DNA of 64,000 nucleotides, from NCBI GenBank assembly GCA_000151295.1, contig GG745355.1, forward strand, positions 88,522 to 152,521, given 5' to 3'. A program made the position numbers and the translations under genes. Positions 10,880 to 21,873 of this stretch are shown here, piece after piece. The notes under the pieces are model-generated. The model saw only the letters and a list, made by a program, of their open reading frames with translations. It was not told the origin of the DNA and ran no database searches. The DNA is from Allomyces macrogynus ATCC 38327. Taxonomy: Eukaryota > Blastocladiomycota > Blastocladiomycetes > Blastocladiales > Blastocladiaceae. The stretch's first letter is position 1; the number at the start of each line of letters is the position of its first letter.

Positions 10880-11099
10880 GGCCCATGCACACCGTGTCCA
10901 TCTTGACGGTGTTCTGGTCTGCTGCGTCAATCCTGAAGCGCACCCCGCAACGGCGCGCGCCTTTGTGAATAGCTCTTTGTAATTTAGTTGCCATAAATTT
11001 CCGTTTTCCATTCCACCTGAGTCCGCGATGAAACCCCCTCCACCATTGCGATCCTTCCGCCAGTTCCAAGCCGCCCGCGGCCCGCCCGCCCGCCCATCT

Positions 11100-12034
11100 T
11101 CACGCTGCCTTCTCCTCACCTCCTGCAGCGACCGCCGCCCCCGCCGGCACCGGTGGCAACCCACCTGTGCCTGCGCCCGCGCCTGCCGCCCCTGCCGCGG
11201 CGGCGGCCTGCTGCTGCGACTGCTGAATCGGCAAGAACAGCTTGAACTCGGGCGGCAATTCCTCCTCCGAATAGAGCCGGTCTGAGAAGTAGATGCGGCG
11301 AATGCGGCAATTCGCGTGAATTTGCACGCGCAACGTCTCAATGTAGTTGGTTCCGTAGGCGCGGCGCGTGAAATCCGACAGGTTGAATTGGATCTGGTTC
11401 CAACCGTCGTCGAGCCGCATGGGCATCGTGCAGATGAAGGGCTTGACGCGGGTTGTCGACTGTCGGTTGGGGAGAAGTGAGTCGATAAGTTATGAAGCGC
11501 GAGAAGAGGAGCGAGGAGGGAAGACGCCACGCGTACCTGATAGTTGGACGCGCGGAACCGGCGGCGCACGTTCTTGTCGTCAAGAACCTGAACCTCAAAC
11601 GTAAAGTACTTTTTCAGGTTCTTGATGATCATAACGAGGAACGGCAGCTTGATCCCGAGCGTGCGGTTCGTTTGCGCAGGGCATGAAATGTAGTTGGTCG
11701 AGACATTGGTGCCGATAATCTCGAGAACCGACGACTGGATGTCGTTGTCGGTGATGCGCTTGATGTGGCCGTTGCGCACTTGCTTGTCCCAGATCTGCAA
11801 CGGCTTGGAACTACGAAGAATGGGAGGAGGGAGAGTCAGTTTGGAGCGCGGCAGCGATGGGGTCGTTGTCGTGCGGCGCGGGACTGGATGCGCGCGCCCG
11901 AGCGAGCTGAGCTTGTACGCGCGCTATCCAAGCTGGTCCACGCGCGGCAGCGGCATACACGTCAGGGCGAGCGACGCGCACCCGATCGAGTAGAGGATCG
12001 ACAGGAACCCGGATTGGAACGTGTTGCGGAACAT
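11100..12034 (-). CDS. CFAP20: CFAP20 / BUG22 cilia- and basal-body-associated protein
   Basis: Three exons (11982-12034, 11537-11810, 11100-11459) join in phase to 228 aa. The sequence begins [18 protein letters not shown] and is close to animal CFAP20 throughout: [56 protein letters not shown], then [19 protein letters not shown] and [23 protein letters not shown]20 is an inner-junction component of the ciliary doublet and sits at centrioles and basal bodies. Introns are 171 bp (11811-11981) and 77 bp (11460-11536). The known protein is about 193 aa; here the C-terminus carries roughly 40 extra residues, mostly Gln, Ala and Gly ([20 protein letters not shown]). Its presence implies that the organism makes flagellated zoospores. 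Confidence 0.97.
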
Positions 12035-12442
12035 GGTGACGGTTTGTCGGCGGCGTGCTTGGCGGGGATCCGTGCAGCGAAAGTCGAATTGAAGCGGTTG
12101 AGCGTGTTGTTGGAGCTTGTCGCGGCGAGTCCAGCTCGGGCGGCAGCAATTGCAGCGTCGGAAAGAGAATGCAGCGAGTCTCGGTCCACCAAGTCGCGGT
12201 GCAGGGAGGACGGAGCGTGCGGTCGACGACGTTAAGCGATTGATGAGCTTGCAAGCGGAACGATCTTCGCGCGCGAGACGCGCAAAAGAAAAGAAATACG
12301 CTGGAGACAGAACAGCACTCCACGTGCAAGTCCCACTGCGTCACCTGACGTCAAAACGATGCCTCACACGCAGCGACAACGCGTCTCACCCCCAGGAGCG
12401 CCTCTACATTATCGCTCACAGAATCGCTTACTCTCCACGGCG
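12035..12442. other. Intergenic between CFAP20 start and separase stop
   Basis: Both flanking genes are on the minus strand, so this holds the CFAP20 promoter and the separase 3' end. No RNA gene, repeat or clear promoter element is seen. Confidence 0.5.
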
Positions 12443-15400
12443 TCAACCTCGCGACTCCCCACGCGCAGACGCTCCGCCGGCAGCCGCCCGCCGTCTCGCA
12501 TTCCGCCTGACTGCCGGCACCGGCGTACTCGGTGCCGCAGCCGTATCGCTCGCGTCAGACCCAGACGACAAATTGGCCGCGCGCGTCCGAGGCGCCGGTC
12601 CCGGACGCACCGCCGCCGGTGCAGCAAATGGCGCCGCCGGCCGAGGTGCCACCGATGGCATTCCCACGCCCGGCACCGGCGCCGCGGTCGTCGTCGGACG
12701 GACCAGGTTTACGGGCGCGCCGTACACCACCGGCGCCGCGCCAATCAGATACGAGAAATGACAGTGCTCCCGGGCACGCGCCACCGCCGCAGCGAGCGAC
12801 GGCGTCGTCTCCGTCTCGGCCATCATCGTCGCTGGCGCACCGGCCAGCGGCGGTCCCGGGCGTCTCACGGTCATCGGCGCGCGGAACCGTCCGGCCACCC
12901 CCATTGTGGACACAATTGGCGTCGCGCTGGTCGCGCGTGCGTTCCACGTCCACGTCCCCCTTGCGCGCCTCGCCATCCGCGGCCGGCGGCGGGAACAAAC
13001 CCCACGACGTGAGTGCCGCCAGCGCGAACCGGTCAATGTCCTTGTCGGTCACGTCCCACAAATTGGCCACGACGCACGGCGCGTGCAGGAGGTAGTTGAG
13101 TGCGGTCCCCATGGGCTCGAAATCGCCCACCGCGGGTAACTTGCCCGAAGAGCAGCCCATTAGGAACGCGGCCTTGACGGATTTCGGGAGCGAAAGGAGA
13201 CGTTTCGGTGGACACAGGGATTCGCCGCCGCCGTGGCCAAAGTAGAGGAACAGGTCGTGCGCTTGCAGGGCGGTGAGGAAGTCGGTCTCGGAGTCGGGCG
13301 GCACGCCGAGGTGGCCGTGCCAGTCGGGTCGCGATCTATGGAGTCCCAAATGACATTCTATTAGTTCGGCATCCACTACCAGTACCGACACAAATCAGTA
13401 GCGTACCGCAACATCGGCTCAAACACCGCCTGCGTGCCTGGCAAGTCCCCTGCTGGATTCACCACATAATACACGGACGTCCCATCCATGACCACCGGAT
13501 CCGCACGTCTCGCGAGCGCTGCATCCAGCATCTCCATCCCAAACAACCTGGATACTGGCACGCCGCGCAGCGCGACCGTCGCCTCCCACGGAATCGGCAT
13601 CAGGTGCTTGTCGAGCACGAGAAACACATGTTCCGGCGTATCCACGTTCACACTCGCCGCCTGCGTTACCGCCGACTGCAAGAACGCGCGCACCGCCGCA
13701 AACTCGAGCCCACACTGGTCGTCGTCGGTCGTTGCGACCGGGTACCCCGCGCGACTCGCCTCGTCCAACACAAAGTACGTCATATCGTCGAGATCCGCAC
13801 TGGTCGCGGTCGTGCCGAGCGCGAGCCACGCATGCGCGACAATGATCGGCACTTGCAACTGTCTCCGCCGCGCGGTGACCGGCGGGACTGCGGAGTCGAC
13901 GAACCGCGCGAGATCCGTCAAGAACTTGCCGGCCCCGGGGTGCCGCGCGGCGTGCAGGAGGCCACGGAACCCGCCGAGCCACGCAGAGTCGATTTCCGTG
14001 AGAACAGAGAACAGGTCGCGGTCCTGCCGCGTGCGCATATCCCACCACCGGACCTTGTCCTCGCGCGTCACGTAGTTTTCCTTGAGCATCGCCTCGCTCG
14101 CGGCGACCACGCCGTCGAGCGTCGCTCGAATACGTGCATACGTCGGCGCCTTGGCCGTGGACGTGCCCGCGCGAATTGATGTGCGCAGGAGCGGCAGGCG
14201 CACGGTCGCGTGGTGTTCGGCGCGCGCAGTGACCACAATCAGCACGTTCCGCACCGTGTCGACCGACAAACGGACGACCGCCCATTCGGGTGGGACGGGC
14301 GTCGTCCCGTCCTCGTTGGTCGCCGCGAGATCGTCGTCCTCAGGTAACGCCAGCGTCAAGAGGGACTCTTCGAGCGGTTCCGCGGACTCGGACCGCATCG
14401 GCGTCCGGCGCGGGGTCAGCGTCGACCGCCGCGACCGCGGCGTCCGCCCCACCGTCGCGGGCGTCTTCGGCCCTGGTCTTGGTCTCCCGGCGGCGCGGTC
14501 CGCGGGCGTCGGTGTCGCCGGTGCCCCGCCGACTTGCGAAGCGACCGCCGTCCCACCCAATAACGCGCGCATCCGGCGAAACGTAACCCCATGACAGGTT
14601 TCCTCGAGCAACTCCCCGACATCAATCGTCGACTCGATCCTTGCCACGCGCTTGACCGCGTGAATCGCCATGAGCATATGCGCCGCGTCCAACAAGACCG
14701 TGGGCGCGGCCACTTCGCCACACTCGCGCACGGCCGCCCACAGCACCTGTTCCGCCAAATCCAACCGCGCCGTGATTCGCGTATCCGTGACCAGCGGCGC
14801 TCCCACGGCCGGGACCACATCCGTCGCGTCGAGCACGATCACAGCGTCATCAAGGGCCGCGACCGCGGGGACTCGCCTGAGCGCGCCGGCGACCAAATCC
14901 AAATGCAGTTTGGCCACATGGTGGAAGAACGGCGCGCGGGAGTCTGGTGCGAGGGTGTGCGCGGCGTTGAGTGCGGCCATGGTGCGTTTCTCGGCGTCGG
15001 GACGGCGGTTCTGCAGGACAAGTACGTCCGCGTGGAGTCGAGCGAGGTCAGCGTCGAGCGCGCCGACGTGCGCGGCACGCAGGTGGTCGGTCTTGGTCGA
15101 AGTGGCGGGGAGCATCCGGTGCACGCGCGGCGTGTAGGCCGCGTCGGCAAGCAGGTCGGTCACAGTCCGGCGCGCCTTGACTCGGGACACGACGTCGGCA
15201 GCGGCGAGACAGTACCGGTCAGCCGCGGCCACCGCATCCACACCGGTACCGTTCCGTGCGCGACGGACAGCGACGTGCCCGAGCTGCGCGAGCCGCATCG
15301 CGCCCTCGACAGCCGGCTCCTCCTCCCCCTCCCCCTCCACCCCCTCTCCAGCCCAAAGCAACCTCGCGGCCTCGTCCAGTTCCCCTTTGCGCTCCGCGAC

Positions 15401-18400
15401 GTACGCCAACCACGTCGCGAAACGCACTTTCGCCGCCGTATTCCCCCTGCGCTCCGCGGCCTCCATCGCCTGGTGCGCATACACTTCCGCGTCCCGCCAG
15501 AGCCCGGCCACCGCAAACAGCCCCACCACCGCATCCGCAATCTGGACCGCGGCATGCGGCACCTGTTTCGCCAGCGGCACCGTCTCCAACGCTTTCACCA
15601 GCGCATCGATCCCGCGCCCTTGGGCCCGCAACCACCGAATCCGTGCGCGGTTGCGCGCGACCGTCGGCGCCATCCCGTTCCCAGGCACGATCCCAAATGC
15701 GTCCAGCGCGTCAAGTAACGGCGCGGCTTTTGCCGGGTTCGCGGCGGCAACGAGATACTCGGCATAAACCGCCGTCCAGTGATGCCTCTCGCTCACGGGA
15801 AGCGGGGCCAGGTACTCCCGTGCCGTAGCGAGCGCGGACCCGACGTCGGCAATGTACCCGAGGTCGAGGTACAGTTCCGCGAGGCGGACGAGGATCGCGG
15901 CTTTCCCGCGGTCGGTCGAGTCGATCAGGAGCTGGACTTGATAGAGGACGGGGAGTAAAGAAGTGGAGGCGCGGCCGAGCAGGACGCGCTCGATATGCGC
16001 GAGGTGGAATTGGGTGTCGTCGGGTGAGATGAGGGTGTTGGACGAGACGGCGCGCTTGTACAGCTGGAAGGCCGCGGCGAGGTCGGCGTGTGCGCGGGTC
16101 GAGGCCGTGGGGTCGGGCGAGGTGGAAGTGGTGGTGGAGAGGAACGCGCGGTAGACATGGGCGGTCGCGAGCAGGTCCGGGACAAACTGTGCCGGTTCGG
16201 TCGGGGCCAAGTTGGGTGACTAGATAGTAACGTGCATGTATTCCCAGTCAGTTCTCCCATCTTCCAAGTTCCAACCCACCCCGACCATCGACGTACACTC
16301 AGTAATGCAATCGCCTCTTCGCACCACGCGCGCATCCTCCCCTCCTCCCTCGCCTCAACATCTCCTTTTGCCCCGACCGCCATGATCCGACACAACAACG
16401 CATGCGCCCTCGCGACCACTCCACCTCCACCACCTCGTGCCCACTTGACCCACATCCCCAGGACCCTATCCGCGAACTCCTTCTGCCGTGCGGCAAACAA
16501 GTACTTCCACTCGAAGTAAAACACCCAATGGTCCGGCACTTCCGCGGCCATCGGGCTATACTCGCCACCGGCCAACGCCTCGCGACGCAGTTGCCGCCCG
16601 ACAAACCGTGCCACCTCGTGCCGGTCGCTCGTCCGCACGACCGCACGCAGTGCCGCGCGCAGGGTCCCACGGTCCCGCGTGCGCGGCGGGGACGAGGTGG
16701 AGGTGGCCATCGCGTCCGCGGCGTCGGCGTCCGTGACGACACGGTCGATGGCCGCGACGAGTTCCAGTTTCCGCGCGAGTTTGATGCGCAACTCCGGATC
16801 GTCGTGCATCGCAAGGTGCCGTTCGAGGACCGAGACGCTCATTTGCGCCGGCTGCAGCGCGGAACGGAATTGGCCGCGGGAATGCAGCGTTGCGGCCAAG
16901 TGTTGCAACGCGTGACTGACCCTTACCAGCGGCGGCTGAACTCCCGTTCCCGTCCCAGCGGGGACCAGGTCAGCGAGTTGCGCGGCTTTACCGAGGTACC
17001 CGACCGCCTTCTCCGTCCCGTCCTGCGCGGCAGCCAGTTGCGCGAGGTACATCAACCACTCGAACAAACTGCCCGCGACCGCCTGGTCTGAATTGACCGC
17101 GGGGGACAAGGCGGCGACAAGCAGCGCGACTGTATCGTGAATCAGCGCTTTTGCGTATGCGACAGAGTCGTTGAACGGGTTCAGTGCGTCGTCACGCGCG
17201 TTCACGCGCGCGGTGAATGCCGAGGCCGACGAGACGTACCGCGACGCCGCGGATCGCGCCGAGATGGGTGGTACCGCGCGCGGGGTGCGGAGGCAGGAGA
17301 GGAGGTCTTCGAGCGCGGACGTCACGGTGGCAAAGTCGGCCGTGCCGATGCGGGAAATCCGGGCGCGCGCGTGGAGTAAATGCAGGGAGAGGAGGTGGTC
17401 CGGTGGCGGGGCGCGAGGGCCGAGGAAGTGCAAGAGGGAGGCAATTGTCGTGTCGGCGTCGGCGGGCGCGTCGGAGGTGGAGGTAAGGGTCGTGCACCAT
17501 GCGATGGCGAGCTGGGCGAGCCGGTCGATATCCAACTCCGGGTGCGTCGCGACGTCCTTCACCATCCCCACCGCACCGGTCCCGGGTGGACCCCACTTGA
17601 TCAGTGCCGCGGTCAAATCAGCGACCGCCAAGCGACCGCGGACGAGCCAATTCACGGCGCGCGGGTAGAGCGGCGAAGTATGCACCACGCCAGCGAGGTC
17701 GAGGACCGTCATGACGAGGCGCGCGGGCGTGACGTACTGCAACCGGCACGTGCGGTCGTCGAGACCAGCGGAGGACAAGTGTGTGAGCCACCAGTCAAGG
17801 TGACCGGCCGGGAGAGATGAGGCTGGGTCGAGGTGTTGGGTGACGGCGGTCTGCGCGAGTGCACGGTCGCCAGCCTTGATGAGTACGCGCAGGTAGTGCT
17901 GCAGGTGCGTGACGACGACGAGGACGAGGTCGCGCGCGCGTGGGGTCAGGGCGAACGCGGGCGGTGGGACGACGGCAAACAAAGTGGAAGACGAGGTGGG
18001 TGCCGGTCCTGGCGGCGTCGTACGGCCTCCCGCGCGTCCGACATCGACAAGCCGCGACTCGAGCCGCGCCTTGACGGCCGCGATCAAGTCGAGCGCGTCG
18101 TGCGTGGTCCCCGCATCGACGACAAACGTCATGATATTGGCGAGCCGCTTTTCAATCAGCGCATTGGGCGCGAGCGATTCTTGCGCGATACCGGCCGCGC
18201 GCAGTTGCGTCTCAACGGCGGTCAGCGCCGGTAATGTCAGTCGGACCGTCTGGACGAGGTAATCGCGGCGGCGCGTCCATTGCGGTCCGAGCGGAGGCGA
18301 TTGCCGTTCTTTGGCCTGTATGGCCTGCAGCGAGTCAGCGCATGCGCGTAAGAGGCGCGCGAGCGAGGCGTAGACGGTGGCTGGGTCCGCGTTCGAGGGC

Positions 18401-18504
18401 TGGGAGACGGATTGCAGGACGGATTTGGTGGATGCGAGTAACTTGACGGTGAGCTTGGCCGGGTCGGCGACGGCGGCGGCAATGGCGGCCACCGGGTCGG
18501 TCAT
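12443..18504 (-). CDS. ESP1: Separase (caspase-like cohesin protease, peptidase C50)
   Basis: Cleaves the kleisin subunit of cohesin at anaphase. Four exons (16297-18504, 13386-16219, 12914-13335, 12443-12831) join in phase to about 1950 aa, within the usual separase range. Introns are 77 bp, 50 bp (with CTAATA branch) and 82 bp; the last could instead use a nearer donor (68 bp). The long N-terminal helical repeat region has no obvious motif. The catalytic part is clear: LFLYFGHGGGES with the catalytic His near residue 1715, AAFLMGCSSGKL with the catalytic Cys near 1742, then VVANLWDVTDKDIDRF and, after the last intron, HCHFSYLIGAAPVVYGAP, the usual C-terminal signature. An Ala/Pro-rich tail of about 70 residues follows. 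The start at MTDPVAAIAAAV is preferred (ACCATG); the frame is open further upstream. Confidence 0.93.
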
Positions 18505-18919
18505 GGTCGCGGTGCTTGGTGCGTCCCGCGGGCGCGGCGTGCGTGTTCGAGCGGATCTGGTAAGTGTGGGCGGCGTGGTCGTCGCTACCGTCGTGTCGTG
18601 GCCGATGATCGTGGTGAGATTTGCTCGCGACGATGGTGGACGAATCACTTTTGGAGCATGTGCGATGGATCGCCAACACGCGGGCCAGGTGACCGCGACG
18701 CTGAAGCAGAGGCCGCTTCTTGCTGATCTGCACCTCATGCGCCGCTGCCGTCGTCGAGCCGTTCGTGGCATCTTTGCCGACGACGACGGCATTTGATCAG
18801 CACGACAAGACAAAAGCGACTGCAAGGACGACGGCGCCGCGCATCGACCACGACAAGCACCTGCAGGAACCGATCTCCGACGCGCGAGCTGTGCAAGCGC
18901 AACACCGCTCCAGCTCTAC
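18505..18919. promoter_or_regulatory. Divergent promoter region, separase / PARN-like
   Basis: 415 bp between the divergent start codons of separase (minus) and the poly(A) ribonuclease gene (plus). The separase frame is open through part of it without a good start. No TATA box was found. Confidence 0.5.
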
Positions 18920-20731
18920 ATGATGGCCCACCTCGCAACAACCAACACCAGCATGATCACCATCACGCACGACACGTTCATGGCCGCGCTACCCGTCGTG
19001 CGCGACGCGATCGCGAAAGCCGACCTGATCGCGCTCGACTGCGAGTTCTCCGGTGCGTTCTCCACCGCATTTTCGACCACGTTCGCGCGCTCCGTCTGAC
19101 GCTCGCCGCTCCGAAAAGTACTCCAGGCATCGACGACCCGCACGCGGCCCCACTAGACCGCCCGCTCTTCTACGACTCGCCCGAGCAACTCTACCAGAAA
19201 TCCAAGGCTATCGTGGCCAAGTACCGCTTACTCCAACTCGGTCTGTGCTGCCTGACCAAGCGCGCCGACAATTCAAACACCTACGACGCGCGCGCGTTCG
19301 CGTTCCACCTGTGTCCGCGCGCGCACGCCGACCTCGGGCTCGACTCGACCGTGACGTTCCAGACGTCGGCGCTGCAGTTTATGGCTAAGAACGGGTACGA
19401 TTTCGGGCTCACTCTGGGCCACGGGATCGCGCACTTGAGCCGCGCCGACGTGCGGCACGTCGAGGAAGCAGCGGCGCCGTACCCGTTCCAGACTGTGTTT
19501 CGGCCGGCGCTGGGTGAGGCCATGTACGTTTCTCTTCTTTGAGCACGGGTGTGCGGATTATATCTGACGTGTTTCCCCACTTAGCTCGCAAATCCAGCGC
19601 TTCCTCGCCGACTTCCACGCTACCCCGCTCCCGCCCCAAGGCATCAAACCCGCCGACCTGCCCGTGCTCTTACTCGACCGTGCGTCGCTCGGCGCCGGCG
19701 ACCGGATCGAACTCGAACGCCTTTTCGCGGGCCAAGTCGACATTACCGGTTCGTCTTCGGACATTCGCCATTTCCGGCTCACCCCACGCACGGGCCGTGC
19801 CGCGTCGCATTCGGTCGCGCCCGACGCGGCACACCGGACGCGTATCGTCAAGGAAGGCACGCTGTTCGGGAAAGTCATGGACGCATTGGTGGCCGCGCAG
19901 AAACCGGTGATTGGACACAGTATCTGGTTCGATCTACTTTTCATCTGGCACGAGTTGGTCGACGACTTGCCGCCGACCCTGGCCGATTTTTGCGCCGCCG
20001 TGCACGGAATGTTCCCGATTCTCGTGGATACAAAGTACCTCGCGTACCGCATGTTTGGGAACGCGCACGTTGCGCTCAAGAGCCTCTACGCGTGGACGCC
20101 CGGCGCCAACGCCGACGGGCCAGGATCACCGTCGCTCGCGACCGCGTTCCCGCGCGGCACGCACGACGACGAGGACGCGACAATGGCGGATGCGACAACG
20201 CCGCCGCCGCCATTGCCGACGGTCGCGATCGACACGCACCACGACCAGTACTTTACCGCGACCGCGTTCCACGATGCCGCCTACGACGCTTACGCGACCG
20301 CCTGCGGGTACTTGAAACTCGCACACCATGCGGCGCATGTCACGCGCATGTGGCCGAGCGACGCTGGAATTCCGAGCGAGTGGGCCAACGGCGTGCAGTT
20401 GCACGATAACGTGTTCCGCAACGTGCGACTGGATTCCGGGAATGAAGGGCCAGCACGGCCGCCGGGACTCGGGGTGCGGGACGCGGTACTGCGTGTGCGC
20501 GTGAAGGGAGGTGCAAGTGCGGCCGAGGTGGTCGCGCAGGTCGCAAAGGCGGTCAAGGAGGGGTTTGAAGTGCGGTTTGTGGCGCGCGACGTGTGGTTTG
20601 TGGAATTGAGGGAGGTGGACGATGTAGAGGGGCTGGTGCGCGGGATTGAGCGCGGAGTTGCGCCGGTAGAGAAGCCAGGTGAGGGGCAGGAGAAGACGGG
20701 CGACGCGTGGACGGTGGTGCGCGTGTGGTGA
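18920..20731 (+). CDS. Poly(A)-specific ribonuclease, PARN/PNLDC1 type (DEDD exonuclease)
   Basis: Three exons (18920-19052, 19127-19523, 19585-20731) join in phase to 558 aa; introns are 74 bp and 61 bp. The DEDDh residues are visible: Asp and Glu in IALDCEFSG (about residues 40 and 42), Asp in GHSIWFDLLFIWHEL (about 291), then AFHDAAYDAYATACGYL with the last His and Asp (about 405-410). PARN-type landmarks include LYQKSKAIVAKYRLLQLGLC, ALQFMAKNGYDFG and FPILVDTKYLAYRM. The enzyme shortens poly(A) tails in the 3' to 5' direction in nucleus or cytoplasm. A disordered insertion (EDATMADATTPPPPLPT) lies inside the nuclease domain. Two adjacent ATG codons start the frame. It is divergent from separase. 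Confidence 0.92.
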
Positions 20732-21873
20732 GGATGAACGCTTGGGTGTGGGCACGTCGATGTGCCCAGAAAGGACAAAAAAATGAAATGAGATGATTCC
20801 CGTCGTTGGCAAGACGAGCAAACGTCAGTTCACGCCCATGTGTGGATCGATACCGTTGGCCAACCAGGTGCAGCCAGCATCAACGACTATTCGGCGGCCC
20901 TGGACGACAAGACCAGCGCACGCCGGCGACCAAGCGCGCGAGTTCCCGCAGAATCTCGCTCAGACCGGCTTCTGCACGATGCGCGTGCCAGTGATCCGGT
21001 CACCCAGCGCCTGCGCTGCATGACCCAACATCATGCGTCGAACCTCGCGCATCCATCAGCGGCTGCGGCTCCGCCGTCGCCGACAAGATGGAAATACCTT
21101 TGAGGTAGCAGAGAACATTGGCGAACAGTACCAGGCGTATCGGTCAATCTATGCGCATGCCCGGCCCGTTGGTTCGCCAGTCGTGGAGCTCGGCCCGAGC
21201 AGGCGGCAGGGGGAGCCGACACACGACACGCAGGCAGGCCGTGCCCGCCATTTCTGGACTTTGTCGCCGCTCACGCTCGCCCGCCGTCGCCGCTGCCTCC
21301 TCTTGTCCGAGCATTGCGTGCTCATCATCGTGTCCAGCTCCATGCCCTCCGGCTCTCTGGAGAGAGTACGTCCGGCAGCAAGCATTCACGCCGACCCGGC
21401 GCAGCAGCAATCGTGTACGACGAGCAATTGTGTACGACGCAAACTCCAGGTTCATTTGCATGCGCAACTTCATTTTCTCGCCGATCGAGACCGCGCTGGC
21501 CGCTGATGAAAACAACGAGTGGACCTTGATCACGCCAGCCGTCGGGGATAGCTCGATACTGTGCAACGTGCTCGCGCTCCTACCGCTTCGCCCGGCCGCG
21601 ACTCTCGAATCTCGCCCACGACGACGCGACGGCGAGCGACGAGCGACGCCAAAGTCCACGGCCGCCAACAAGCTCGCGCGCGCACTCACTTCAATCAAGA
21701 CAACCATGGACTCTACGCGCGCACGGATATAACGCCGCCGTCGCTGCCCCGCCGCGGCGTTCCTGCCCACCATCTGCGCACCTCCATCTCCGCTCGCGTG
21801 CCGACGACGCGCTCCTCCTCCTCCCTCTCTCTCGCGCCCGACGCGCCGCGCCCACCTCGATCCACCACCCACC
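20732..21873. other. Intergenic with weak coding-like fragments
   Basis: No full gene is supported. Minus-strand stretches near 20960-21120 (MMLGHAAQALGDRITG; LVLFANVLCYLKG) and the segment 21420-21590, which reads sensibly on both strands, look protein-like. They could not be joined by plausible introns. They may be a small undetected gene or remnants. Confidence 0.3.

Noticed and set aside
14591..15718. 375-codon plus-strand open frame
   Set aside because: Antisense shadow inside separase exon 2; composition typical of complement frames in GC-rich genes.
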